Source of the DNA: Candidatus Zixiibacteriota bacterium
GTDB lineage: Bacteria; Zixibacteria; MSB-5A5; DG-27
Direction of reading: 5' to 3'
Length of the DNA: 64,000 nt
NCBI GenBank assembly: GCA_030605835.1
Contig: JAUWHO010000023.1
Coordinates: 265,834-329,833 of the forward strand
Made by a program: the position numbers and the translations under genes. Positions 1 to 9,272 of this stretch are shown here, one piece after another. The notes under the pieces are model-generated. The model was not told the DNA's origin. It saw only the letters and a program-made list of their open reading frames with translations, and made no database searches. Position 1 is the first letter of the stretch. Every line of letters starts with the position of its first letter.

Positions 1-693
<693 letters not shown>

Positions 694-737
694 CACGAGG
701 CTTCAGCTTTCCGGCTAAACAACCAAGAGGCACAATT

Positions 738-944
738 ATGCTTAAGCTCAAAGAGAAATTTATCGTTGACGAGAAAGGTGAGAAAAGAGAGGTAATCCTC
801 TCCATTTCCGATTACAAAATGCTTTTGCAGCGCCTCGAGGACATAGAGGATGCATTAGAGCTCAAAAAGGCTGTTGAGGAAGATCGGGAATTTGAGGATT
901 TCGACACCTTCACCAAGAAGCTGAAAGCCGAGGGCAAGCTTTGA
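738..944 (+). CDS. Antitoxin of a type II toxin-antitoxin pair (Phd/RelB-like)
   Basis: Small acidic 68-residue protein. The N-terminus (KEKFIVDEKGEKREVILSISDYKML) resembles the DNA-binding part of Phd/YefM-type antitoxins, with the characteristic 'setDYekLl' helix, and the charged C-terminal tail (EEDREFEDFDTFTKKLKAE) is typical of the toxin-wrapping region. It is expected to neutralise the downstream toxin and autorepress the operon. The stop codon (942-944) overlaps the toxin start, which is the standard antitoxin-first arrangement. Assigned from pattern and context; the precise antitoxin subfamily is uncertain. Confidence 0.8.
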   Translation: MLKLKEKFIVDEKGEKREVILSISDYKMLLQRLEDIEDALELKKAVEEDREFEDFDTFTKKLKAEGKL

Positions 945-1198
945 ATTACCGGATCACTCTCAGTAAAAAGGTGCGTAAGCAAGTCTCAAAATACCCAACC
1001 GTCGACCTTCACAAAATTCACGATGCAATGCTTACTCTCTCCCAAGAGCCTCGTCCCAGAGGGGTCCGAAAGCTCTCGGACCGTGAATATTATCGAATCA
1101 CGGTGGGAAAATACAGAATTCTGTATACTATCAATGATGACGATAAAGTGGTGACTATTTATAGGGTTGGCCCGAGAAAAGACGTATACAAGTCATAA
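941..1198 (+). CDS. RelE/ParE-superfamily toxin
   Basis: 85-residue basic protein with the RelE-fold signature: KKVRKQVSKYP at the N-terminus, an RGVRKL segment before YYRITVGKYRILYTI, and the terminal VYRVGPRKDVYKS-like ending (here TIYRVGPRKDVY). RelE members cleave ribosome-bound mRNA, ParE members inhibit gyrase; the G-x-YRIxY and GxRxDVY pattern favours RelE. It starts at TTG (941-943), overlapping the antitoxin stop TGA, so translation is coupled. No Shine-Dalgarno other than the antitoxin coding sequence is evident. Position directly downstream of gyrB is noteworthy but may be chance. Confidence 0.85.
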   Translation: MNYRITLSKKVRKQVSKYPTVDLHKIHDAMLTLSQEPRPRGVRKLSDREYYRITVGKYRILYTINDDDKVVTIYRVGPRKDVYKS

Positions 1199-1616
1199 TC
1201 CCCGATGTGAAGACTACTCCTAACAGGGAAATAGCCGTCTTAACAGCGAGAAGTGCGAGAGCAACTTTGAGTTGTTGTGGCGTTTTGGTGGATGGAGGAA
1301 AGCTTTAGCTTTCCATCTTACTGGCTTTGGAGACTCCTGTGAGTTACTTTAAAATTTGAGAGATAACGTAGCTCTTGACATAATCTGAATGCAGTAATAT
1401 CTTTGAGCCTCGAGGTGGGACAGATAGGGAAATAAAAAAAATCTAGGGAGACCTGAAGTTTATTCAAATTCAGACGTTAAAATACTAGGTGGCTCGTATC
1501 TGGAGGCAGTCTCTGAATCAGTGACTCCGGATTCGGTCGCCCAGTTGATTATGAGAAGATGATCAAGCCAAATCCCGGCTCTAGGGCGGAATAATAGTCT
1601 CTGAAAAGGAGGATCA
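1199..1616. other. Intergenic region with promoter and long leader
   Basis: 418 bases without a convincing gene. It holds a strong sigma-70 promoter (1375-1403) facing the gene at 1617, which implies a leader of roughly 205 bases. I see no recognisable riboswitch or tRNA in it. A small open frame on the minus strand (1460-1720) overlaps the next gene and has no ribosome binding site. Confidence 0.6.
1375..1403 (+). promoter_or_regulatory. Sigma-70-type promoter
   Basis: TTGACA (1375-1380), 17-base spacer, TATCTT (1398-1403): a perfect -35 box, optimal spacing and a 4/6 -10 box. Transcription would start near 1410 and lead into the small gene at 1617. Confidence 0.55.
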
Positions 1617-1832
1617 GTGAAGCTAACGAAAGTTAAAGAGGTTGTCGATACAATTGACAACGAACAGGCCAATAAGTACCTGAACCTGGGATGGACGATA
1701 ATCAACACCTTTGTGACCATTGACAGCGAATCCGACGAAGCAAACCAGACCCTCCACTACGTCCTCGCCTGGGCCCAAGACGAGGAGGAGCCCAAGTATC
1801 CTACCTCCAAATATGAGATGGAGAGTGAGTAA
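1617..1832 (+). CDS. Small acidic hypothetical protein
   Basis: 71 residues starting at GTG, chosen because AAAAGGAGG lies a few bases upstream (a strong Shine-Dalgarno). The protein (KLTKVKEVVDTIDNEQAN..YLNLGWTIINTF) looks like the small family of uncharacterised proteins in which a short helical segment is followed by an 'LNLGW.li' strand and a polar tail; the tail here is very acidic. No catalytic motif is visible. Monocistronic with its own promoter. I do not recognise a function. Confidence 0.65.
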   Translation: MKLTKVKEVVDTIDNEQANKYLNLGWTIINTFVTIDSESDEANQTLHYVLAWAQDEEEPKYPTSKYEMESE

Positions 1833-2008
1833 GCCCCGGGAGGAGAGCTCGTAATTCGGTCGGCGTCAGCCGGGCAGAGATGCAGCTCCGACTGGCCATC
1901 GGAGTTCAGATCCCACCCCTCTAGAGCAGCCCTCTATCGGAAAAGCTGCTCTTTGTCTTCAGAACCCAGAATCCATTCCCCCAGGACCCTCACGCTCCGC
2001 CCATCCCA

Positions 2009-4681
2009 CTACTTGAGCAACACCATCCTCTTGATATCAGCATAACTCTCACCGCAGGTGAGACGGCAAAAGTAAATACCGCTTGAGACCGGGCGGTCGG
2101 AATTATCCGTCCCCTGCCAGATCATACGGTGATTTCCGGGAAGCATCTCCACCTCCAGCAGGGTTTTCACCTCTTGGCCCTTCAAGTTGTAGATCTTGAG
2201 AGTAGTATAAGCTGCCTCCTTCAAAGCAAACCTGATCTCAGTCCTGGCGTTGAAGGGATTGGGGTAATTCTGAGCCAGCTTGAATTCGAAGGGAGCCGAT
2301 GCTAGCCCCTGCTCGGAGAAGAGCTCACCAAGCCCATCCCAGCTTGTGAGAACGCCTCCAACCTCTCCGCTCTTGGTGAAACTGAAATAGGAGGAGTCGA
2401 TCTTCTCCTGCAACTCGTAGTCGCCAACGTAGGCGATGTAGGTATATTCACCAGAGGGAGCAGCTCCCGGAACTCCCTGGCTTATGCCCTCTCGCGTTCC
2501 CGATTGATAAGGTCGAAGGTGGAGATGGTCATTCAACTTCAAAGGACCGTAATAACCCATTCCGGGAACTTCGGCCATGGTCCAGACGTCCACCACCTGA
2601 TGCTGGCCAGTATTGTTAGTCAGAGTGACGTTGAAGGTGAACTCACCTCCCTGCGGTGGAATCACTATCGGGGGGTTATTGGGAACCATCACAATCTCCA
2701 GCTCACTCGCGGAGGGATTGATTGGCAGAGCAAAACGCTGATCGTCGGTGCGGCCGTTCTGATCAGTAACCTGAATGGTGAAGTATGCAATCTCCTCCTG
2801 AGTAGGATTGCCAGAAATCTCTCCGGTGGAAGGGTTCAGGCTCAATCCCGCGGGGAGTTCTCCGGTGGTGACCTCCCAGCTATAGTGTGGATTTCCACCC
2901 CTGGCTTCCACTGTCTGGCTGTAATACTCTCCAACGGTTCCCTCCGGCAGAGAGGTGGTGACGATGTTGAGGGAATAGCTCGTCGTGCTGGTGTACTTGA
3001 GAATCCAATTGTAGGGGTCAAGCTCTATACCGGTGGGTTGATCGTGCAAGACCACTCGCCAGTCCGCGACCAAGGTGTCGTTCCAAACGCTGACCAGGGT
3101 GTCTCCAGAGTAACCGTTAATCCTGAAATCTATCGGCATGGTGAAAAACGGGGTGGGCTGACTCTGGATCTGGTTTACGTGTATGAAAACTTCGTATTCA
3201 CCGCCTCCGAGGTCCTCGTACATGTATGAGTATTGGTAACGCGGACGATTCACCCCGTAAAGCCAGGGGTCGAAGAACCAGAAGAGATCCCCGGTGGGGT
3301 AATGGTCCTCCATCGCTGCAATGAATTCTGTTGTGATGGCGCTTTCATACATATACCGGGTGCCGTAGTCGATCATCCCTTCGAAGAAGGCCTCATCGCC
3401 CATAACGCGCCGGAGCATGTGCAAGACCCAGGCCCCCTTGTGATAGACGGTGTTGCCGCCGAAGAGGGGGTCGGGGTTGTAAATCGGTCCCGAGGGGTCG
3501 CCGACGGTCAAACGATAGACCATGTAATAGTGGTATGCGTTCCAACCTCCTATATGCTCCTGCCACAGGGCCTCACAGTAAGAAGCGAAACCCTCGTTCA
3601 GCCAGATGTCGGGCCAGGTGGCGCAGGTGACCATATCCCCCCACCACTGATGAGCCAACTCGTGTACCAGAATCCAGTCGTACCAGTGGTTTCCCCAGAT
3701 TAGACCGGAGCCGTAGCTGGTGCAGGTCTGGTGCTCCATCGCCCCTCCCCACTCGTAGATGGCATGACCGTATTTCTCCTCGGTGAAGGGGTATTCCATG
3801 AACAGGTCGGCATAGCAAGCAATGGCGTCAGGAGTGATGCTCAAATCCTCCAGGGCGTTGTTGTAGTGTTCGGGGTAGACGTAGTGAGTAATCGGCATGC
3901 TGTCCGCATCCAGAGTGTAATACCAATCGTCAATGATCTCATAGTTCGTAGCTGCCAGAGAGATCAAGTAAGTCGTGATCGGATACCTCTCCTGCCATTT
4001 GTAGGTTTTTGTACCGTTTCCGTTGTCAATCACCTCCACCAGAACTCCGTTGGAGGCCGCAATCATATCGTCCCGGACGGTGTAGTTGATATCCGCGGAG
4101 TCGGCTTTGTCGGAGGGCACATCTTTACAGGGCCACCACTCCCTTGCCCCCCAGGGCTCCGAGAGAGTCTGAATTATGGGGAAACCGTTGTGGGTGTCCC
4201 ACCAGAAGACGTAGCCGAAGTAACTCAGTCCCGGGTGTCCGTGATAGCTGACGCTGACCTCGAATTGCTCCCCGGCGTTGTAAGTTTGGTTGAGATGGAT
4301 TTCCAGCGAATCGTTATGGTGATTGTAACCCAGAGGTTCCCCTCCGGAAGTAACCCCATCGACCTCCATCTCCTCGGAGAAGTCCAATAGCACGGTGTTA
4401 AGGCCTTCCACCAAGCTGACCGCATAAGTCGAGGCCGTCCCCCAGATGATCTCGCCCGATAAGTCAGTGACATCCAGGTCAAGCCGGTAGAAAAAAACGT
4501 CGAACTCCTCCTGCTGCTGGATTTTCCCTTCATCCAATTCCTGCAAAAGCTGGAAATGGCGGACTCTTGTCTGCCACTCCAGATCGTGAAACTCCGCCGG
4601 AGTCATCGGTTGATCCTGTGCATAAGCGGAGACGAAGAGAAAGAGCAAACTGAAAACCATTACTGCTTTCTTGAAAGACAT
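2009..4681 (-). CDS. Secreted M1-family metallopeptidase with C-terminal sorting domain
   Basis: Zinc aminopeptidase-type enzyme exported from the cell. The ATG at 4681 is preferred over an upstream in-frame start (4711) because GAGGT precedes it and it is followed directly by a signal peptide (MSFKKAVMVFSLLFLFVSAYA). The zinc site HELAHQWW lies at residues 340-347 with the third ligand Glu at 363 (WLNEGFASY), and a GAMEN-like GGAMEH precedes it. After the catalytic region come a putative Ig-like module (about residues 560-655, LPAGLSLNPSTGEISG), a PPQGG module (about 657-770) shared with the beta-helix protein at 50-52 kb, and a C-terminal sorting domain starting at NYPNPFNARTEIRF and ending VLLK. 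Probably delivered across the outer membrane by a type IX-like system. Monocistronic. Peptidase specificity cannot be read from the sequence. Confidence 0.93.
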   Translation of the reverse strand: MSFKKAVMVFSLLFLFVSAYAQDQPMTPAEFHDLEWQTRVRHFQLLQELDEGKIQQQEEFDVFFYRLDLDVTDLSGEIIWGTASTYAVSLVEGLNTVLLDFSEEMEVDGVTSGGEPLGYNHHNDSLEIHLNQTYNAGEQFEVSVSYHGHPGLSYFGYVFWWDTHNGFPIIQTLSEPWGAREWWPCKDVPSDKADSADINYTVRDDMIAASNGVLVEVIDNGNGTKTYKWQERYPITTYLISLAATNYEIIDDWYYTLDADSMPITHYVYPEHYNNALEDLSITPDAIACYADLFMEYPFTEEKYGHAIYEWGGAMEHQTCTSYGSGLIWGNHWYDWILVHELAHQWWGDMVTCATWPDIWLNEGFASYCEALWQEHIGGWNAYHYYMVYRLTVGDPSGPIYNPDPLFGGNTVYHKGAWVLHMLRRVMGDEAFFEGMIDYGTRYMYESAITTEFIAAMEDHYPTGDLFWFFDPWLYGVNRPRYQYSYMYEDLGGGEYEVFIHVNQIQSQPTPFFTMPIDFRINGYSGDTLVSVWNDTLVADWRVVLHDQPTGIELDPYNWILKYTSTTSYSLNIVTTSLPEGTVGEYYSQTVEARGGNPHYSWEVTTGELPAGLSLNPSTGEISGNPTQEEIAYFTIQVTDQNGRTDDQRFALPINPSASELEIVMVPNNPPIVIPPQGGEFTFNVTLTNNTGQHQVVDVWTMAEVPGMGYYGPLKLNDHLHLRPYQSGTREGISQGVPGAAPSGEYTYIAYVGDYELQEKIDSSYFSFTKSGEVGGVLTSWDGLGELFSEQGLASAPFEFKLAQNYPNPFNARTEIRFALKEAAYTTLKIYNLKGQEVKTLLEVEMLPGNHRMIWQGTDNSDRPVSSGIYFCRLTCGESYADIKRMVLLK

Positions 4682-5068
4682 GATGACCTCGCTTAGATTA
4701 AAAGTGGGCACTCACCTTACTCAACAAGAATATACAAGAAACCGCTCCGCAGTCAACCTGAATCCCCGTGGGTGGCGCCTGTCGGGCTCGGTTGGATCGT
4801 TCAGTCTCCCGCTCCCCAATGCGGAATCCGATCCTGAAGGCTCTTTCCCGGGGCATCTTCCACCAGCCGATCCGGGATTCTCCTCGTGAAGACTCTCTTT
4901 TTCCCTTGGAATAGAGCCTTTCACTTTGTAAATTGGAAAGCGTTTGCGACCGCTTACAATTCTCAGTGAGCGGTGCAGCGGGTTTTTGTATCAAGGGAAG
5001 CCGATGGGACCATCTCCTTTCGGTCCCCAGAGATCTGAATGATTGTCAAGGTCAAAGGAGATAGATAG
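4682..5068. other. Divergent intergenic region
   Basis: 387 bases between the minus-strand M1 peptidase and the plus-strand lyase, so both promoters should lie here. I do not see a convincing -35/-10 pair. Overlapping frames in this stretch (4671-4889 plus; 4698-4994 minus) have no ribosome binding site and no protein-like composition. Confidence 0.4.
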
Positions 5069-6601
5069 ATGACAGTCTACGTTGACGGCGAAAACATAAA
5101 GATAGAGCAAGTCGAAGAGGTCACGAGGGGTGGGGCCAAAGTCGAATTCTCCGAGAGGGGCAAGAACAATATCGAGAATTGCTGGGCGTCCGTGCTGGAT
5201 CTGGTCAATACCGGAGAAGCCATCTACGGGGTTACTACCGGGATTGGAGAGTTCGCCCGAATCCGCATCAGCCCGGAGCAAAGCTCCCAGCTGCAGAAAA
5301 ACATAATCTACAGCCACGCTGCCGGCACCGGAGATCTTCAACCGGACGAGGTCGTTAGAGGAGCGATGCTTCTCAGAGCCAACGTCTTGGCCAAGGGTTA
5401 CTCCGGAGTGCGGCTCTCCACCGCCCAGATGTTACTGGACATGTTGAACAAGGGCGTCCATCCGGTAGTCTTTGAGAAAGGGTCTGTCGGCACCTCCGGA
5501 GATCTATCGCCGTTGAGCCAACTGGCGGAGGTCTGTCTGGGTGAAGGGGAGGCCTTTTACCAGGGAGAGCGACTCCCCGGTGCAGAAGTCATGAAGCGCG
5601 CGGGCTTAAAGCCCCTGGAGCCAACCTATAAGGAGGGTTTAGGCCTCATCAACGGAAGCCAGATGGTCACCTCCGGGGCATCGTTACTGTTAGTTGACGC
5701 CAGGAGGTTATTGAAGAACGCCTTTATAGCTTCCGCAATGACCATCGACGCCCTGAAGGGAGTTCCCAAGGCATACGATGCCAGGCTTCACGCCGCCCGC
5801 CCCTTCAAGGGACAGAACGTGGTGGCCCACAACCTTCGGCTTCTGATGGCGGACTCGGAGGTCATCGCCGAGAAATCCGGAAAGGTGCAGGACGGCTATT
5901 CGATGAGGTGCACCCCCCAGGTGTTGGGACCGAGCGTCGACTGCTGGCATTACGCCCGCGAGCAAGTGGAAATAGAGATCAACTCCGCCGCCGACAACCC
6001 CGTTTTCATCCCTCAGGATAACGCCCACCTGGCCGGCGGGAACTTCCACGGTCAGCCGATCGGGATGGTTATGGATTTCCTCTGTATCGCCATGAGCGAG
6101 GTCGCCAACCTAAGCGAGCGTCATACCAACCGTCTTCTCAATCCCACTCTGAGTGGTCTTCCCGATTTTCTGGTTAAGGAGAGAGGCCTAAACAGCGGTT
6201 TGATGGTGGCGCAATATACCGCCGCCGCCTTAGTGAGTGAAAACAAGGTCTTATCCCATCCGGCCACGGTGGACTCCATCAGCGTCTCCGCAGACCAGGA
6301 AGATCACGTTTCCATGGCCCCGATTGCGGTGCGGAAATGCACCGAGATCCTAAAGAACGTGGGGGTGGTCTTAGCGATTGAGATGATGTCAGCGGCTCAG
6401 GCCTTCGATTTCCGAAAGCCCTTGAAACCGGGTAAGGGAACCAGGGTCGCCTATGAGCTGATAAGAGAACATGTCACCCATTTGAAGCAAGACCGGGTGC
6501 TCTATCCCGACCTCAATAAGATTGCGGAACTCATCAGGAACAACGCCATTCTGAATGCGGTCGAGGCCGAGCTCGGAGAGTTGCCTCTGCGCCTGGAATG
6601 A
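5069..6601 (+). CDS. hutH: MIO-dependent aromatic amino acid ammonia-lyase (histidine ammonia-lyase family)
   Basis: 510 residues, the usual length for bacterial histidine ammonia-lyase, which converts histidine to urocanate and ammonia. Family signatures: YGVTTGIGEFA near residue 50, NIIYSHAAGTGD near 80, the prosthetic-group motif at GSVGTSGDLSPL, FHGQPIGM near 330 and QEDHVSM near 410. The MIO cofactor in this family is formed autocatalytically from Ala-Ser-Gly; here the tripeptide is Thr-Ser-Gly (residues 142-144). No hutU, hutI or hutG neighbour is present, so a histidine catabolic role is not supported by context; another lyase or an aminomutase is possible. The start follows AAAGGAG about 12 bases upstream. 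Confidence 0.88.
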   Translation: MTVYVDGENIKIEQVEEVTRGGAKVEFSERGKNNIENCWASVLDLVNTGEAIYGVTTGIGEFARIRISPEQSSQLQKNIIYSHAAGTGDLQPDEVVRGAMLLRANVLAKGYSGVRLSTAQMLLDMLNKGVHPVVFEKGSVGTSGDLSPLSQLAEVCLGEGEAFYQGERLPGAEVMKRAGLKPLEPTYKEGLGLINGSQMVTSGASLLLVDARRLLKNAFIASAMTIDALKGVPKAYDARLHAARPFKGQNVVAHNLRLLMADSEVIAEKSGKVQDGYSMRCTPQVLGPSVDCWHYAREQVEIEINSAADNPVFIPQDNAHLAGGNFHGQPIGMVMDFLCIAMSEVANLSERHTNRLLNPTLSGLPDFLVKERGLNSGLMVAQYTAAALVSENKVLSHPATVDSISVSADQEDHVSMAPIAVRKCTEILKNVGVVLAIEMMSAAQAFDFRKPLKPGKGTRVAYELIREHVTHLKQDRVLYPDLNKIAELIRNNAILNAVEAELGELPLRLE

Positions 6602-6956
6602 AAGCAGGGTTTGCAAAATCAGGCAGGATGTTTAAGTTAGCCTGATCCCGTTCTCGGAATTCAAACAGGGGATCAGATAGCAAGCTGTTTCTATTCCTAT
6701 TCGAGAAGTTGCCCCCATACTAGAAAGATTATTGAAAAAACTCAGTGGGGCAAAGCTGATCTAATAGATTTTACCTTTTCCACCTGTGCAATCGGTTCCA
6801 AGAGACGTAACCAAACGGAGAATGGCACAGAGAGGGGCCGGACTCGAGGAGTTTTCGATTGACTTCACCACTGGAGGCAATAAATTAAAGGTAATCTTGA
6901 TTATCATACAGATGCTTTTCTAGGTCTTAAGATACTCTTCGGTAGCGGGTTCTGTT
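6602..6956. other. Intergenic region
   Basis: 355 bases, rather AT-rich. A 7-base inverted repeat (ATCAGGC / GCCTGAT, about 6618-6646) lies shortly after the lyase stop but has no U tract, so I do not call a terminator. Nothing else recognised. Confidence 0.4.
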
Positions 6957-8495
6957 ATGCTAGCTAAAATCTTATCCTCCGCCGTTCTGGGAATCGATGC
7001 TTATATAGTTGAGGTCGAGACTGACATATCCTCCACCACCCCCTACTTTGCCACCGTTGGCTTGCCGGAGGCGGCGGTCAAGGAATCCCGGGAACGGGTG
7101 CAGGCCGCTATCAAAAACTCCGGCTATCTTTTTCCCTTGAAACGGGTCATCATAAACCTCGCTCCCGCGGATATCCGCAAGGAGGGCACCGCTTTAGATC
7201 TCCCCATAGCCGTTGGCATTCTAGCGGCATCGGGGCAGATAATGCGAGAGGATTTCTCAGACTATGTGATATTGGGGGAACTCTCTTTGGATGGCACCCT
7301 AAAACCGGTTCACGGTGTCCTCTCGATGGTGATGAATCTCAAAAGGATTCATAAAAAGGGAATCATCCTCCCGATGGAGAACGCCAAAGAGGCCGCCATC
7401 GCTCAGGGGGTTGAGGTATATCCGGTCACTAACCTGCAGGAGACCGTCACTTTCTTAGAGGGGGCAGACACCGTAGAACCTTACCAGCTTGACATCGATG
7501 AGCTTTTCCATAGAAGTAGGACTTACCCCGTTGACTTCACCGATGCCAGAGGGCAGGAGCACACCAAACGGGCCTTGGAGGTGGCCGCCGCCGGGGGCCA
7601 CAACATCATTATGATAGGACCTCCCGGCTCCGGCAAGACCATGTTAGCTCGCCGCCTGCCGACCATCTTGCCGGATATGACCTTGGAGGAGGCTCTGGAA
7701 ACCACCAAGGTCCACTCTGTATCTGGCATTCTGCCCTCGGAGCAGGCTTTGGTGGCCACCCGACCCTTCCGTTCTCCCCATCACACCATTTCGGACGCTG
7801 GCTTGATCGGCGGAGGCCATCATCCCAAGCCGGGTGAGGTCAGTCTGGCGCATCACGGGGTTTTGTTTTTGGACGAGCTGCCGGAGTTCAAGAGGAATGT
7901 CTTAGAGGTGATGAGGCAACCGTTAGAAGACGGTCAGGTCACCATCTCGCGAGCGGCGATATCACTCACCTATCCTGCCAATTTTATGTTGGCGGCGGCG
8001 ATGAATCCCTGTCCCTGCGGCTATTTCGGCGACAGCGGTCACGAGTGCAACTGCACCCCGATGGTGATTCAGAAATACCTCTCCCGCATCTCCGGGCCGC
8101 TGTTTGACCGCATCGATATTCACATCGAAGTCCCCACCGTCAAATTCAAGGAGCTTGCGGGCAAGCCGACCGGTGAGCCTTCGGAAGTTATCAGGCAGAG
8201 GGTCAACAAAGCCCGGCAGACTCAGCTTGAGCGTTTCCGGGGCGAGAGCGGGATGTTCTGTAATGCTCATATGGAGTCCAAGGAGATTCGCAAGTATTGC
8301 CAGATCGACTCCGCCTCCCAGGATTTGCTGAAGGTGGCAATAACCAAGCTGGGCCTCTCCGCCCGCGCCTATGATAGAATCCTGAAAGTCTCCCGCACGA
8401 TTGCGGACCTGGAGGCTTCACCGGAGATACTACCGCAGTATATTTCGGAGGCAATTCAGTATCGCAGTCTGGATAGAAATCTGTGGCTGGGATGA
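6957..8495 (+). CDS. comM: ComM/YifB-family AAA+ ATPase (Mg-chelatase-like)
   Basis: 512-residue AAA+ protein of the YifB/ComM family, a hexameric helicase that promotes branch migration during natural transformation. The N-terminal Lon-protease-like domain ([20 protein letters not shown], then [15 protein letters not shown]) is followed by the ATPase: Walker A GPPGSGKT at residues 221-228, Walker [12 protein letters not shown], and the family's Cys-rich insertion [19 protein letters not shown]. The C-terminal [17 protein letters not shown] segment is also characteristic. Full length. No strong Shine-Dalgarno is seen upstream of the ATG. A tiny basic protein gene follows 38 bases downstream. 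Confidence 0.95.
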   Translation: MLAKILSSAVLGIDAYIVEVETDISSTTPYFATVGLPEAAVKESRERVQAAIKNSGYLFPLKRVIINLAPADIRKEGTALDLPIAVGILAASGQIMREDFSDYVILGELSLDGTLKPVHGVLSMVMNLKRIHKKGIILPMENAKEAAIAQGVEVYPVTNLQETVTFLEGADTVEPYQLDIDELFHRSRTYPVDFTDARGQEHTKRALEVAAAGGHNIIMIGPPGSGKTMLARRLPTILPDMTLEEALETTKVHSVSGILPSEQALVATRPFRSPHHTISDAGLIGGGHHPKPGEVSLAHHGVLFLDELPEFKRNVLEVMRQPLEDGQVTISRAAISLTYPANFMLAAAMNPCPCGYFGDSGHECNCTPMVIQKYLSRISGPLFDRIDIHIEVPTVKFKELAGKPTGEPSEVIRQRVNKARQTQLERFRGESGMFCNAHMESKEIRKYCQIDSASQDLLKVAITKLGLSARAYDRILKVSRTIADLEASPEILPQYISEAIQYRSLDRNLWLG

Positions 8496-8533
8496 TAGGC
8501 GCGCCGCGCCAGATTAACAAAGGAGTCATACTT

Positions 8534-8659
8534 ATGGCGAGAAAGGCATCCGGCCGTAGAGCTGGAACGTACAGCGGAGGTCCAAGGAAGTTCGTGAAGA
8601 AGAAAACTGCAAAGAGGAAAGCTGCTAAAAAGAAAACCGCTAAAAAGAAGAAAGGTTGA
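8534..8659 (+). CDS. Very small lysine-rich (histone H1-like) basic protein
   Basis: A 41-residue reading frame with a strong ribosome binding site (AAAGGAG, 8519-8525, nine bases before the ATG). The sequence begins MARKASGRRAGTYSGGPRKF and continues with a Lys/Ala tail (TAKRKAAKKKTAKKKKG). More than half the residues are Lys, Arg or Ala, and the KKTAKK/KKKTAKKK repeats look like the C-terminal tails of bacterial histone H1-like or HU-extension proteins. Probable nucleic-acid-binding polypeptide. It may be cotranscribed with comM. Identity is inferred from composition only. Confidence 0.6.
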   Translation: MARKASGRRAGTYSGGPRKFVKKKTAKRKAAKKKTAKKKKG

Positions 8660-8718
8660 TAAACGGCTACAGGGCAACTGCTAAAACATAGACTAGATAG
8701 TCTTTTCGGTGAGTTCCT

Positions 8719-9111
8719 ATGAGACTAGAAGACTGTCGGGAGTACTACTATTACCACTCTGGGAAGGCCAGTGACGTGGCGAGACAACTGGGTTTTGCTG
8801 GCCTAGCCTTGATCTGGATATTCAAACTTCAGACTCAACCTGGGCTTGCCGTTCCGAGTAGCCTGATCTTACCCGCAGGCCTTATAGTAGTCACCCTTGC
8901 GTGTGATCTGCTGCAATACATAAGTGGCACACTCGCCTGGGGCATCTATAACAGACTCAAGGAGGTCGCGGGCTTCAGTCAGGACAAAGAGTTTAAGGCA
9001 CCGCCACAGCTGAACTGGCCAGCGCTCGTCTTCTTCTGGGCGAAGTTGACAGCAATAATTGCTGCCTACGTGCTGCTGATTCGATTCTTGGCTATTCAGT
9101 TCGTAGGATGA
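8719..9111 (+). CDS. Hypothetical membrane protein
   Basis: 130 residues with three hydrophobic segments: about 25-37 plus 45-65 (LALIWIF..., SLILPAGLIVVTLACDLL) and 103-126 (ALVFFWAKLTAIIAAYVLLIRF). The N-terminus MRLEDCREYYYYHSGKASDVARQL is soluble-looking. The overall layout (short cytoplasmic helix, two or three membrane spans) resembles uncharacterised small membrane proteins seen near mobile or stress genes. Weak ribosome binding site. Function unknown. Confidence 0.55.
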   Translation: MRLEDCREYYYYHSGKASDVARQLGFAGLALIWIFKLQTQPGLAVPSSLILPAGLIVVTLACDLLQYISGTLAWGIYNRLKEVAGFSQDKEFKAPPQLNWPALVFFWAKLTAIIAAYVLLIRFLAIQFVG

Positions 9112-9158
9112 AGACTCAGCACCGAGCGCACGACGTCCTTAGTGTTTCCATCTGTTTA

Positions 9159-9174
9159 GTTGCGTCAGGACCGA
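9159..9174 (+). repeat. Partial copy of dispersed palindromic repeat (copy 1)
   Basis: GTTGCGTCAGGACCGA matches the left end of the larger copies at 18678 and 21869; only the first 16 bases are retained. It lies in the gap before carA. Confidence 0.5.
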
Positions 9175-9272
9175 GAGAAAAACCATCCAGTTGAAAGGCT
9201 GAATTCCCGGAAATAGTTGATTCTTGTAATGACCATTCTCCGACGTGCGTGCAGATAGGATGATTTCTCAAT

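Noticed and set aside
1460-1720. 86-codon minus-strand frame
   Set aside because: Overlaps the better-supported gene at 1617 on the opposite strand and has no start signals.
2504-4390. Long plus-strand open frames opposite the M1 peptidase (2504-3229, 3233-3703, 3731-4390)
   Set aside because: Antisense shadows; compositions are not protein-like and they are fully covered by a strong gene.
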